A stretch of DNA of 64,000 nucleotides from Anaeramoeba flamelloides (taxonomy: Eukaryota; Metamonada; Anaeramoebidae): the NCBI GenBank assembly GCA_027625915.1, contig JANTQA010000057.1, forward strand, positions 11,532,001-11,596,000, given 5' to 3'. Below the pieces are notes generated by a model that did not search any database, had not been told where the DNA came from, and saw only the letters and a program-made list of their open reading frames with translations. Each line of letters begins with the position of its first letter. Positions within the stretch are counted from its first letter, which is position 1. The position numbers were made by a program, and so were the translations under genes. Positions 1 to 12,952 of this stretch are shown here, one piece after another.

Positions 1-1274
1 CACTTTTGTTCAAATACTTTACTCAACAAAGGATAAATCAAAATAAGGCATAGTTTTTTTAATTTATTCGGATTTAAATTTTTCGATAATACAAAAAAAA
101 CTTTTTTTAACAGTTTTTTAAATATTAAATTTTGAACTTTTGTGGATTTTTTACCCGTTTGTATATTTTGTGTTTTAGTGTTTGCCCTTAATTGTCTTCA
201 GATCTTTAATTCTATTTGGCAATAATTATTAACTTTAGAAACAAACTATTTTTTGAAAATTAAAAACTTTTCTCATTATTTTCTTTTTATTTTGCCCAGT
301 TTTTATTTGAAAATCAGCAATGACAACTTCGTTTTCTGTACAATTTTAGAAACCTCTTTTTTAACAATAGCAAGATCTAATTTTTTTTGGTGGATGGTAA
401 AGAACCAACAAATTATTCTCATTTTTAAAACAACCATTTTTGAAAGGTGATCAAAATTACCTTAAAATCAAAAAGCCTTTTTTATCTAGAAGGACATAAC
501 TAATTGAGACTTTATCTTGGACCATTCTGAAAAATATCGCCCAAGTTCTAAAACAATTACATCAAATTATGTCAATTGTGACGTTATCTCAAAGTTTAAT
601 AAGGAATCCAATAAAATTGCAAAATGGTTTTGTAAAAGATCTTTTGATTTTTTAATAGGTAATAATTAGTCAATTAAGTTGTTATTGAAATAAAAATTTT
701 GTATTTAAGATTATTTTGCAAAAAACAGTATTAATTCATGTTAGAGATAAAAGCGAATAAACCCATTGAAGGAAAACAACTTTTAAATAAGAAAAAGAGC
801 TTTTTAAATAAATTTTGCAAAAGAATTATTTACATACTAACAAAATAAATAGTAATTGTTATAGTAAAAGAATGGAAGAACAAGATCTTTTTTTGAGATC
901 TTTATGAGAAAATAATTAACTTTTACAAATTTTTGTTTATTTCTCACAATTTTCCAAACTAAAGTATTTGAAATTTAATCAAACTTTTACCATAATTCAA
1001 GATCTAACCACAAAAACCCATTTGAATCTGGTCAGAGTATATAATAGATAAATTTTTCTCTTCCTATGCCCAAATCTAAAAAAAAACAAAAGTTAAATTA
1101 GAGTAATGGGTTAGAGGTTGGCGGCATGGTATATTTACCCGACTATAATTTTTTTTAAAAAAGAGTGATAAAATAGTTGTACAAATTCACTCAATAAAAG
1201 TATTCAAAAACTTCTTGTATCCCATTTTCCAAGCTGCACTAACAAAAAAAAACTGATACAGAGAGCATAAAATC
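1..1274. other. AT-rich intergenic DNA, no gene seen
   Basis: No open frame here resembles a protein and no tRNA-like or other RNA structure stands out. The stretch at 1030-1270 is slightly richer in G and C and leads into the LINE fragment that starts at about 1275. It may be a more diverged upstream part of that element, but I could not align it to the other LINE copies. Confidence 0.6.
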
Positions 1275-1724
1275 ATGTATCCAAAAATTAAAATCGATGT
1301 TTCAAATAAAAACCTTGCTTCTTATTTATTTAAAACTCAAAAATATTTGAGTTATCCGTCAAGTTCAACAATTCTAAAATTCAGATCGTTTACTAACCGC
1401 TTAAATAGATATTACTATTTAATTAATAAAAATTCAAATAAATTTTGTCCTTTATGTTCAAAATATGAACAAAAGGAAATTATAGAAAATATTGATCAAT
1501 TTTTATGAGTCTGTCCTTCCTATGAAAAAGGTAGATTAATGTTTTATAACAAATTAAAAAAAATAAATCTTAATGAACTAATTTCAAATCAAGACAGTTT
1601 GAAATTATTTTCATTAATTAATAATCGTGAAATCTATGATTTTACGCTTAAATTTCTGAAAGGGAATTTAAGTACTAGGGCACTTAGAGTGTAATCTACA
1701 CTTCTTCAATAATAAAAAAAAAAA
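1275..1724 (+). mobile_element. LINE 3' fragment (L1 copy), zinc-knuckle C-terminus
   Basis: This is a 5'-truncated non-LTR retrotransposon. The frame from 1275 to the stop at 1692-1694 encodes the end of a LINE polyprotein. It includes a CPLC motif followed by FL*VCP, which is the CCHC zinc knuckle found after the reverse transcriptase in many LINEs. The conserved Trp codon before VCP (TGG in the copy at 59.7-60.8 kb) is TGA here, so the fragment is dead. It aligns with the 60.4-60.8 kb copy across RYLSYPSSSTILKF and across the final block DFTLKFLKGNLS. The 3' end carries the small inverted repeat AGTGTA...TACACT over the stop codon and then a short A tract at about 1711-1724. Confidence 0.85.
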
Positions 1725-2979
1725 ACCCTTGTTTTTTTCTAATTCTTGTTGGAATAGAACCTTAAATTTGAAATTTCAAGCGTAAAAATAAGATATAATT
1801 GGTTTTGAATTCTGATACCTTATTTTTTCAAGAAAATTTTGATATTAAAATTGAATTAGTTTAAAATTTTTTGTATTTTTTCTAATTTCTGATTTTTTTT
1901 TTTATTTTTTTTGATGTTTCAAATTTTTAAAACAATTAAAAAAACTTTAAAAATAATTGAAAATAAACATTAAATCATTTATTTCAAAGAATAATTTAAT
2001 TATAAAGAATGTAGTACAAATTGTTTACAATATTTATTTTTTGAATTTATTTAATCAAGAAACAAAAAACCATCTGAAAAGTTCTAAAATCTTCAAATAA
2101 AATTTTTTGTCTCTCATATACCATTGGTAATTGTTTTTTTTTTTTAAATAAATTGGTCTTTAAAACCATTTTATTTTACCAAATTGACCAATAAAAGAAT
2201 ATATACAAAAACTCACTAACCGATCTATAATTATTCAAAAATGAATAGTTTGGAAAAGAATCTTTATGAAATTTGATCCAAATAAAAAAAAAAAACCACA
2301 AACTTATTTATTATATTATTAAATCAATTTTTTTTTATTATTATAAAATCCAAGCTCATTGTCAAAAAAGTTTCCCCATCCGAGCGTATTGAAAAAATTT
2401 TGGATTTTTTGGAAAATTACAAATTTAGTAAAATAACGTAAAATATTAAGAAATCACTTTTTGCCCCTATCTACAACTATATTTTTTTCCAATTATTAGA
2501 CAAAAAGAAAATATATATTTTTAAAATGAATTATTGAATAAAAAAAAATTGGATTCGTTTTATTTTGCCGTTCACAAAAACATTAACTTTTTAATTAAAA
2601 TATAAACTTTGAAAACTAAAAAAAAAAAAAAAGACAAAATATAATGGTCTAAATTATTTTTATTTATTTATTTACAAGGAACTAACCATTGATAATTATC
2701 TGTTAATTTTTTATTATATTTTTTTTTTTTATTGAAATTAAAAATGTAAAAACTTTGGTATAAAATCAAAATTAATAATTTTATAAAAAATTAAGTATAA
2801 TAATTCTTGAATTTATAAAATTCAGTTACAAAATTAAAAAAAAAACCCAACAAAAATAAAAATAAAAAAATAAAGAAACTGGAAAAGTAAACAAAACAAT
2901 AAAAAGAAAAATTTAACAAAAAAAGAAAAAGAAAAAGAAAAAGAAAAAGAAAAAGAAAAAATGATCAAATATCAAATAA
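1725..2979. other. AT-rich 3' flank and intergenic DNA with an AAAAAG microsatellite
   Basis: No coding sequence is visible. A perfect AAAAAG hexanucleotide array occupies about 2926-2962, immediately beyond the stop codon of the minus-strand LRR gene. On the transcript it would be a CTTTTT-repeat pyrimidine tract at the start of the 3' UTR. Confidence 0.6.
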
Positions 2980-5900
2980 TTATTTTTGATAATATATTTC
3001 CAGCATTGTTGTATAATACTCTGTCTTTTTAAAATTTATAAAATATTCTTTCAAAGAACTTTTTATTGAATAAATTCCCTCTATAAAAAAATCTTGTTGT
3101 ACATTTTTTTTTATAATCATGTTATGGACACTCAATCTCCAAGTTTCTTCAATCAAATCAAATAAAATATTTTTCATTGAAAAAAAGTCATCAAATAGGG
3201 TTTTGACTCCAAAATAAAACATTTTTTTTTCTTTGGGTTTAATTTCCTTTAATTCATGAGATCTGATATAAAATTTTAATATTATGTCTAGATTTATTTC
3301 TTGTAAATAGATATCAAACCAAAATCGATATTTGACATCTTTTAAAACTTTATCTAGATCAATCATTTTATTTTTTTCAATGTTGATTAACATTTTATTT
3401 GTGTATTTTCTCCTGATATTTTTTTCCCTATTTTTCCTAATTTTGGTAATTTTATTATCATTTTCGGTTTGGAGTGTCTTATAAGAATTATTGATGAAGT
3501 TTCTTCTTCTTTCATTATATGTTTTAAATTTTCTGATACCTTGATATAATTCAAGATGGCTAATTGACTTTTTTTTGATTATTAATTTCGAATTTTCCAT
3601 ATCTTTATGATCTTCAATTTTTAATAAATCAATAGCCTTTACATAATTTATATTTTTAGCAATCACGTAAGGACTCTTATTAGACGAATCTGTGATAAAG
3701 GGGTCAGCGTTATATTTTAATAGCAGACATACAGTATCAAAATTTTTCCACAGGACCGCGTTGTGCAATGCAGTATCGCCGACAGAATCTTTGCTGTCAA
3801 CCCCAACTCCTATTTTGATCAATAAAGGGATGATGGCGGAACAATAATGCTTTAATGCCACTTGGATTAATGACATACGATACTTAATAAATGGATTGAA
3901 TCGTTTTTTGATGCAATATTGCACGAGAGCGATTTGCTCGTCACGTGCCAATTTCTCCAAATTTTCGATCATGAATATTAAGGGCGTGCGGTGTCTATGA
4001 TCTGCAATATTGACCTTGACACCAAGATCTAATAATAATTTCAAACAGTCCTTATTACGGCTTGTGACTAGTAAAGCATGTAATGGAGTTAACCCCTTAT
4101 CATCAACAACATTGATCAATTTTTCTCCACCGTGTCTTAACAATAGCGACAAAATATTAGCATGCCCCTTTTCACAAGCCAGGTGGACGATTGTTTTACC
4201 CGTTTCAATATCCTTGACATTAATATTGTGTTCGGAATCATCTCTAATCCATTTTTCCAATTTTGAATAATTCCCCCTTTCAATTATTGCTTTTAAACTG
4301 TTTGACATTTTACCTAATTCTATTTTGTCTGCCATTTCTGTTGCATTGTTGAATTTTAATTCATTTAATAATTTTCGATTCACTTTTACAAAATTATCCT
4401 CAATATTATTCTCATCAGATAATTCGGATTCAGTTGAAGATTCACTACCCCCGTCTTCGTCTTCGTATTCGTCTTCGTCCTCATCTTCTTCCTCTTCTTC
4501 ATCTTCATCAAAATTTTCATCGTCACTTGTTGTGGAATCATCACTTTTGTCTTCATTTTTATTTACAATATCTTCATTTGTAGTTTTATCTTGATTGTTT
4601 AGAACTTTTTTATCTTGACTCATAATTATTTTGTGGCTTTTTTGAACATTATTGGTATTTTTCTTTAAATTTAAATTGATTTTTGATTGGCTATTTTGTG
4701 AAATTTGATATTTTAATTTATTAGTTAATAGTAAATTCCCGATATCCTTTTTTAATTGCTTTAAATTATTTCGAACAGTTGTATCTAAATTAATTTTAAT
4801 ATTTTTTGTTTCAATCGTCGAATTAAAAATATTCTTATTAAGTACTACTAAATGCTTAAAATCCACAATTGTTTGATAGGATTGGTTATTATTATTAAAA
4901 TACAATGAATTGATTTTTTCATTATTTTTTATATAACTAAATATTAAGGACAACTCATCAGCATTGAGATCATTGTTGTTAATATCTAAATATTCCAAAG
5001 TATTATTTTTTCGAATCTCTTTAAGGAAATGTGAAAAATTGTTTCCAAAATATTTTTTATTATTTCCAGATAGATCTATTTTTTTTAATTTATTATTTTC
5101 ATTCAAGAAAGATCGGAAAATTGGTATTAATCCTTGAATATCTTCTTTTGGTGAGGTATTGCCACCTATTGATAATTCTTCAATCGTTTTATTTAACGCT
5201 AAGGATTCAAGAAGATTTTTGATACCTTCACCGCCAAAATTATTATCATTAAAGATTAACTTCTTAAAAATGTTGGGATTTTCTTTTAATAGTTCAGATA
5301 ATAATCTTGCAGATTCTGTATTTAATTGATTACTAGAAATATTTAAACAAAATTTTTTTGCACTCTCCTTTTTGAGAATTATCGTTTTAACTATTTTTAT
5401 TAAATACCCTTGAGTTAAATTTGTGTTGGATAAATTTAATTTTCTAAATTTATTTGAATTGTTTATAATATTAATAATTTGATCAAAACTGATATAGTCC
5501 AAGGAATTATTTGATAAATTTAATTTTTTTACCCCCATTGTTAAATCGTTATTAATTTTTGATAATATTTTATGATCATCAAGTTCTGTACTAGATAATG
5601 AAATATGAGATAATATTCCCTCAGCATTGGATATTTCATCTAGTAAATCACAAAAATCTTTAGACCCCTTTGCTGATAATTTCCCATTTGAAATGTCAAG
5701 TTTCTTTAATGTTTTAACCGATTGGGTTGATTTTATAGCTATTAAGTTGTGAGAAAAAAAAAAAAAAAAAATTCAGATTAATTTATTATTATTATTATCC
5801 CAAGGCTAAAAAATAAAAACATTTTTAGTTGTGATTTATTTTATTTTCCATTATAAATTTCATCACATATATTTTTATGTGTGCACTAATCAATTAAATA

Positions 5901-8900
5901 GGAATTATATATATTTTTAAACAAGAGAGAAGTGGAAATTTTGTCAAGAATTTAACCAGCCAATAAATTGACAGTAATTTTATTTCAAAATTTATTTGTT
6001 TTATTAAGGTAAAAAAAATTATTTGAGTATAGGTTAAGTATCAGAAATAGGTAGGCTTCACCAATATCATTACATTTTTTAGTGATTCTGTGATTTTATT
6101 TTGAATCCAACCTAACTTTCATTTTTTTTTTTCTTTACATTTTGAATAAAAACAAATATTCGTAAAAATTTTATTCGATTATAATGATTCAAAGAAAAAT
6201 ACTAAAATACTCTGTTTCCATTGGGAAATAATTTTAATTTTTCCAATTCTATTTTTTCGAGTATTTTGTCATTTTACTGTTATTTACTTTTTTTTTTTTT
6301 TTTTTTTTATTTCATTTTCCAGATACATAGTAAAGAATAAACGAAAGTTTTAGGAATAAAAATCAGCTACTTTTTTTTTACTTTGAAAATAATTTTATTT
6401 TTTGAAATTCTATTTGTAAATTATTTGATCAGCTTGTTTGGTGTGTGTTCATTTTTATTTTTTTCAATTTAATAATAGTTTACTTTTGATTGAAAATTGT
6501 TGACAATGGTTGATCTTCTAAATTCAAATATTTTTTTTTAAATTTTTACTTCATTTTTCATTTTGAAAATTATTATACCTTAGCTTTGAATAAAGAATTT
6601 TATCAAAAAATACTTTTCAATTTTTATGGGTATTCCTTCCTTCAAAAAATAAGATATTTATTTTTTACTAAATAAATTAAGAGAATTAAACTTTAATGAA
6701 AAACATTTTAAACCGTTATATTTTGAAATTATTTTTGTTTATTAATAATTGTGAAATAAATGATTTTTCGATTAAATTTCTGAAAGAAAATTTCAAAATA
6801 ATAACATTAAAGTGTATATTACACTTCTTCCTCAATAAAAAAATTAAAATAAGGAAGGTTATTGGTTTAAATTCAAAAAAACTCTGTAAAATTAGTTGAT
6901 TTTCGAAATTTTATCTTAAAGAATTGTTTTGAAAGTAGAGTTTTCATTTTTTTTTTTTTATTATTATTGAAAGACAAATACAATTTTTTTTGAATTTTTT
7001 TTGAATTTATTGGTATTATGTTACAGTGAAGTACTTGTTGCATTTCAATTTTTTTATATAAATTCGAAAATTAAATATTTTGTTCTATTTTAGGGATTGG
7101 TATATAAAAAAAGTCTCAATAAATCACCCTAAAAAGAATTAAGAAAATCAGTTTAAGCTAAATATAATTAAACTATCTTGATTTTAATTTTGAAAATAAT
7201 AAATTTTAAAAATAATTTCACTCCTATTTTAAGAAATTGTTATTTCAATATAATAGTTTTAATTGAATCTCAATGCAATTTCTTATTTCAATAGATTTTA
7301 TCTTTTGGGGTTAGTATATATAAAACAAAAATAAAACCAAATTTAGGTTAAGGTTAAATTGGATCTTGAGTTCAAAAAAAAATTTTGAGGAATTCAAAGT
7401 TAAAATTTTCAGCTTTTTCAAATTGTATATAAACATGAAATATCTAGGAATACTTCTAACTTTTTTCTTTCTTCCCAAATTACCAATTTTTCTTCATTTT
7501 TTTTCAAAATACAAGGGAAATTTTTTGGAAAATATGAATTTGCTTTCAGAGTAAATTCAACCAAAACCTTTCATTAATTGACTTGAATTCAGAGATCCTT
7601 AAATTTGAAAAAGCACAAAGATCTACAAAACTTAGTTTTTCAAAAAGCCAGAAGTCAAAAAAAAAAAAATATATATATATATTCTTTTTATTATCAAGTT
7701 GGATTAAACTAGACAAACTAAAACTTTAAAATAAATTAAGCTTCAAAGATATTACAAGATTGTAAATTCTAAAATCTAAAAAATAATCAAAATATTGTTT
7801 TTTACTTTTGTAAAAATAAAACCTGAATTTCAAATTTTGATTACTTTTTGGTTTTTATTTCAGAATTGCCAATTAATACAGTCGATTGTAGTGTTTTATT
7901 AATTCTAAATTAGTGGTATTTGGTGTACTCAACTACTAAAGTTCGCAAAGTATTGAAAATATCATAAATTAAAACATTTTATGTTTGGAATTAAATATAT
8001 ATTCCTTGTAAGATTTTTAAGAGTGAAATAAAATATCACTTTTTCAGACTTGATAAAAACTAATTTTTACCAAAAATACTTGTATATTGTTCAAAAGAAA
8101 ATCAATTTCAATTTCTTTTTTGGGAAGACTCATAAGATTTGATTTAGGGGAAAAGATAAAAGTCTTGGATCATTGAAAAAAAAAAAAAAAGAATATGGAA
8201 AAAAAATTGAATTTAAAATAAAACTTTCAGTACATACTTAAATAATCTTTGTTTCTGTCAAGGGCTCGAATTTTTTTCTTTAAAATATCAATTATTTTTT
8301 ATTAATTGACCTTTTGAAGAATAAATAAGAACTAATTAGAAAAACACACATCATATAATAGTTGATATTCTTAAGAAGTAAATCTATATAAATCAAAATA
8401 TTTTCTTAAAAATTTCAAAATTAAAATACTTAAGTTCACTATTGAAAAAAAAAAAATGTACATTTTGATCTTCTATTGAAGATCAAAGAAAATTCCAATA
8501 GAAATCAATATGATTTCTCAACAACCATTCTCACATTTTCAATAACATTATCAAAACACTTTTTTACTTGTGAATATAGATCTTGTAATAAAAAAAAAAT
8601 TGCAAATGAATTAAGGTGTAAATTAATTATCTCAAAAAAAATCAATGAAAAAATAGAAATATGAAAAAATGATTTTAATTTTGAAAATTTGTAAATTAAA
8701 ATTTTTCTTCTTATATCTATTCAAAACCTTTAAACACAGGTAATTCACTGACCATAAGTGGCCACTTTTGACTGGAAAATGGTTTTAATGTATTTCCAAA
8801 AAAGTTTGGCATATTATTTTTTACATTTAATAAAAAATCATATTTGTTAGTGAAAGTATTTATTAATTGACAATATTCAATTAAGTTTAATATTAATACT

Positions 8901-9402
8901 TATTGAATCAATGATTAAGGTATTTATTTCAAAATATGTTTGATGAAATATTTCCAAAAAATGAAAAAAAAAAATAGCACTTTTTTTTTTGGTGAAAACA
9001 ATGTACAACCAATTTCAATAAAAAACTGTAAATATGGAAAGGGTACAAATGATTTTTTAAACACGAAAACGCAGTTATAATTTTTCAATTCTATTTGAAA
9101 TTTTGTTGTGATTAAACAAGTTTTGAAAACTTTTTTTTTCAAACAAAAAGAAAATAATTAACACCAATTTTCACTCCTCAAAAATATCAGATAAAATTGA
9201 GATTAGAAAGTTTAATATCTTTTATTTATGTAATACAATACTAAGAAACAAATTTAATTATTATAAAGAATCAATAAATGGTAGTTAATGATTTTATATA
9301 TTTAAATACTTTTTTGAAAATTTAATTTAATAAATATATGTTAAATTAAATTTGCCCCACTTTTTAGGAAATAGCTTACATATAAGCATACATACCTACA
9401 TA

Positions 9403-9500
<98 letters not shown>

Positions 9501-12364
9501 AATCCAAGAGTTTAATAAAAAGATTTCAAAAATTTTAAGAACAAACCATTGAATAAAAAAAAATTATTATTCTGTTATTTTGTAGATTACAAAAAAGTTA
9601 AATATTAAAATCAACAAATTCAACTTTGAAAAAAACAGTAAAAATTTGGGTTTTTTACTAAAATGTAGATTTTGGTAGATTCTATACATTTGTATACATT
9701 TTTTTTCACAAACAGCTTGAAAATGATAAATATTGTTTGAGTGAAGTGTAGAACTTCATTTATTATGATCTATTTTTAAATTTTATTTAGAATTGATGAT
9801 ATTTGAGAAGAAAATTTATATTATTTTTAATTTTCCCTTAATTTTCTCCAATAATAAATGGCTTTGTTGGTAATCGAACCTAGGTGAGGTATTTAAGATG
9901 TTTAATGAGCCCGAGTGAAAAAATCTAAAAATGTTTAGAATCTACATATATCTACAAAAATTACCATCAGCCAAAAATTTCAGGATCTATATATTTTTTA
10001 ATAATGTACTTTTAATGAATTAACTTTGGATAATTATTTGGATTTTATTTGCTATCCAAAGTAAATTCCCTTCCAAATATCTTGACACACCCTGAAATAA
10101 ATAATAGGAAAAAAAAATCTCAATATTTTGTTGTTTTTGCAATCTTCAGATTTAATCACATTTAAGTTTAAATCGTAAAAATGTTTTTATATGTAATCAT
10201 TTTTATCCAAATAAAAGAGAGAAAAAAAAAAAATGACTAAAAATAAAAATCAGCTATGCCCAAAAGGATGAAACCAGCGGATCCAAAACTTGGATTGATA
10301 AATTTGTTGAAATTTAAAGAAAAAAAAAAATCGAACAAATGATAAGATAACTTCAACTAATTGCATGTGATTTTTCTATTTTAACAAACCCAAATTTAAT
10401 CTTTTAATCAACCATCAAAAAAAGTTTAACCTTGAATTAAATAGATTAGGTAACTCGAAAAAAGGAAATTAAGAAAAAACAGAAATCAAAAAAAAATGAT
10501 AAATTTTTTTCAAAAATCAAAATTATTTCAAAAATTGAATTGAATTGTATTATTTTATTCTTTCAACAGTTTTTTAGTGTATCCAAAATTATTGAATTGA
10601 TTTTAGTTCTCTAAACTTTGTTAGATCGATATTTATTAATGTAATTTTGTTAAAATACCCCAATACTTTTTGTTATTTTAGTACTAATTCCAAAATTTTG
10701 AATACAAAATTGAGTGTCAAATTCTTCTAATGACTTTTTCTAGACACTAATTTCTAGATACTCTTTGAATTAGATGGCACAAATTTATTCAATACAAAAT
10801 TCTGTAACAGATTAATTGCCTTTTTAAAAACTTTTAACCCTTAAAAATATATCTAATAACTCAAAAAAGTATTAAATAATATTTTTGCTATTTGTTTTTT
10901 TTTTGTTTTAGAGTCGATATAAATAATAAATAATTGCTAATATTCTCATTAAGTAAATGGTTCTAATTTACCATTTCTTCTAGAATTTATTTTATAAGAT
11001 TATTTTTTTCAAAAAAATTTGAATTTTGAGTTCAAAAATTTTGAAATAGTCTTTTGATGAAGGTGATAGGAACTGAGTGTTTTTGTATTAATAATTGAAA
11101 AGTTGTTACGGTTTATGACTTTGATACTTTTTACAATTCAATATTTGTGCCTTATTTAATGAAAATCAATTCCTTTAATGTTTTTTAGAATTTCATTTTT
11201 ATAATTTATGGTCAATTAGGTTTATTATAAACTAAAATTCAAAATTTTCGACACAGATAAAACGTTACAAACAATCACAATAATACAATTTCATTCAAAT
11301 TGGAGATAATTTTGATTTTTGTAAAATATGAAAATCATTTTTTCATCTTTTAGTTTTTGTTTTCATTTCATTGTTTGAATTACGTAATTATGTTTGGTTT
11401 GATCAAAAATTTTTTCAACCATTGATATTAAGTTAAAGCCAAGTTGTTCCAAATAGAAGAACTCAAATAAAATTAGTTTGTAGTATCTAACCTTTGATCG
11501 ATCAATATTCCTAATAGAATTTAAACCAATTTACTAATGTATTTTTTTTGTTTTGCTCTCTCCAAAATTTTTAACACACCATTGATTTATTTGTATTGAT
11601 AATTATTTATTTATTGTTTTGTGAGTATTGTAATTTATAAACAAGTGTTAACATTTCAATTAGTGAATGGTTCTAATTTGGTAAATCTTCTTGAATTGAT
11701 TAAATAAGTTTTTTTTTTCACAAATCGAATTTTGGTGTGTTAAAAATTTTGAATTGGGGTTTAAATTAAAAAAAAAAAAAAAAAAAATTCTTACCTTTAA
11801 ATAATTCAATATATGAATTTGTCTTTAATCCAATATTTTTTAATTTTAACACTTTAAATTTACAATTAGTTTTACCAAGTATTTTTAAAAAAGATTGGAG
11901 AGATTTTGTTGTTGGTTTACAATCTGAGAAGTCCAAATAATTAATTTGATTTTTTTTATTTTCCAATAAACTATTTGCAAATTTTTTTAAAAAATCATTT
12001 TGATAATTCGTTTGAAATACAACCCTTTCTAATGTAGTATTTACTTTCATTAATTCGACTAATAATGGGATTACGTCTTTTCTATTAGTTTTTGTTAAAG
12101 TTAACCCTTTAAAATGCGAATTATAATTTAAGGCTAAAAAAATTGGTTCTATTTTCACAAAATTAGAATCATTATTTGAAGTGATATTAATATTTTTTAA
12201 TAAATTCAAATTTAATATTGGATATGAACTTTCTTGTGATTCAACTTGTGGATCTGGCTGTGTTTGATAGATAAAATTTATGACATCATTGTTAAGTGTA
12301 CTTTTATAAAGTTGGCAATAAGCTTTATATAATTCAGTATATTGTAGCAATGGATCCATTTCCT
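2980..12364 (-). CDS. LRR-ankyrin-RGS protein, two main 3' exons
   Basis: Exon 12364-11795 joins exon 5738-2980 across a 6.06 kb intron. The donor is GTAAGA (GT at 11794-11793) and the acceptor AATAG (AG at 5740-5739). The split codon G|CT restores Ala and the frame stays open. Counted from Met at 12357-12359 the product is 1107 residues. Order: a linker resembling the segment after the CARMIL PH domain (LYKAYCQLYK...VINFIYQ), leucine-rich repeats (about 85-490, e.g. LKKLDISNGKLS), an Asp/Glu-rich stretch near 585-620, ankyrin repeats (about 670-915, e.g. GDTALHNAVLWKNFDTVCLL, GLTPLHALL), and a C-terminal helical domain (about 980-1100). That last domain has RGS-like spacing (RFWFDIYLQEINLDIILKF...QDFF...LKEYF). 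It is probably a cytosolic scaffold in G-protein or actin signalling. The Met at 12359 may be internal, since PH-like exons lie upstream on the same strand. Confidence 0.85.
6616..6850 (+). mobile_element. LINE 3' fragment (L3 copy), very short
   Basis: The DNA aligns with the last 200 bases of the copy ending at 60.8 kb, from the codons for the zinc-knuckle WVCPS segment onward. The recognisable end is LINNCEI.DF..KFLKEN, followed by AAGTGTATATTACACTT and an A-rich tail. Frameshifts divide the frame. It sits in the same orientation as the other two copies and in antisense to the host LRR transcript. Confidence 0.8.
9405..9500. repeat. (CA)n-(TA)n microsatellite
   Basis: About 78 bases of pure CA repeats run directly into about 18 bases of TA repeats. 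The array sits in the long LRR intron. Confidence 0.95.
10081..10612 (+). repeat. Family B dispersed element, copy 1 (uninterrupted)
   Basis: This aligns over most of its length with the split copy at 54905-56230. Shared blocks include TTG(A/C)ACACACCC at the left, AATTG.ATGTGATT.TTCTATTT near the middle, and TTTATTCTTTCAACNGTTT near the right. It also resembles family A in its right third (AAAATCAAAATTAT). No coding capacity is seen, and it is probably a non-autonomous DNA element. Confidence 0.65.
10700..10870 (-). repeat. J repeat, inverted solo copy
   Basis: On the minus strand this matches the 150-bp J repeat seen three times near 55-56.4 kb. Shared pieces are AATCTGTTA, AATTCAAAGAGTATCTA and TCATNAGAAG.ATTTGA. 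It is more diverged than those copies. Confidence 0.6.
11229..11762 (-). repeat. Family A element, copy 1 (TIR element of about 535 bp)
   Basis: The whole unit is repeated in opposite orientation at 38437-38968, with long stretches of near identity such as TAATAGAATTTAAACNAATT and CAATTTCATTNAAATTNGAG. The ends are imperfect inverted repeats (AAACNNNAATTCAAAATTTT). It lies just inside the LRR intron: its right end is about 30 bp from the splice donor at 11794. Confidence 0.75.
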
Positions 12365-12690
12365 CTATTTTTTTTTTTTTTTTTTGTTATTTTTGATATT
12401 TTTTTTATGAGAAAAAATTCAAATTGTTAAATTAGTAATTATATTTTATTTGTTGTTTAAAAAAAAATTAGTTTTTTTACGAATAAATTTAAATATTAAC
12501 AATTATAAATTTTAAAAATTCGTTTGAAAAATTATTTAAAAATAAATAGAAAAATAGTTTGAAATTAATTTATACCATTTTTTTTTTCTGAATTTATTTT
12601 TTTAATTTTATAAAGTAGTTTTTTATTGGTATATATTTTTTTATTTTATTTTATATAATTCTTCGGTTTCTTTATTAATTTTATATACTA

Positions 12691-12952
12691 CCCTAATAAA
12701 AATAATTTTCGATAACAGTGTAATATACATGTGATACATCTCTAGTACATAACAAAGTGTGTCATCCCATATAAAAAAAAATAAGTAATAATAATGTAAT
12801 ATCTATGTAGTATAACACCTTGCAATTTTTTTTTATTCTTAATCTGTATCACGTGTAATAAATTTTTATCACTATTGATAAAAAGTGTGATATAGGGGTG
12901 ATAGTATAACACTTGTGAAATAATTAATTTCACACTAAAATTATTATTAGGG
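12691..12952. mobile_element. MITE E1, 262 bp, TA-flanked
   Basis: The element starts CCCTAATAA and ends TTATTAGGG, and is flanked by TA on both sides (12689-12690 and 12953-12954). This is the signature of a Tc1/mariner-type insertion. A second, more diverged copy at 32744-32998 shares the internal text (ACATAACAAAGTG, AATTTCACACTAAAAT). No real coding capacity is present. Confidence 0.85.

Larger units (their letters stand above)
5739..11794 (-). other. 6.06 kb intron of the LRR gene, filled with dispersed repeats
   Basis: The boundaries are the GTAAGA donor at 11794 and the AATAG acceptor ending at 5739. The exons on both sides continue an LRR reading without loss of frame. Inside lie a LINE 3' fragment, a CA/TA microsatellite, a family-B element, an inverted J repeat and a family-A element. 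I found no intermediate exon, and none is needed to keep the frame. Confidence 0.8.

Noticed and set aside
4010-4594. Plus-strand open frames including a poly-Ser stretch
   Set aside because: They are antisense to the ankyrin and acidic parts of the LRR gene.
9850-9925. tRNA-like piece: AGGTTCGATTACC on the minus strand
   Set aside because: The T-loop-like word does not sit in a proper five-base-pair stem, and no matching acceptor, D or anticodon arms could be formed around it.
12742-12933. A 63-residue minus-strand open frame
   Set aside because: It is inside MITE E1 and not kept in E2.
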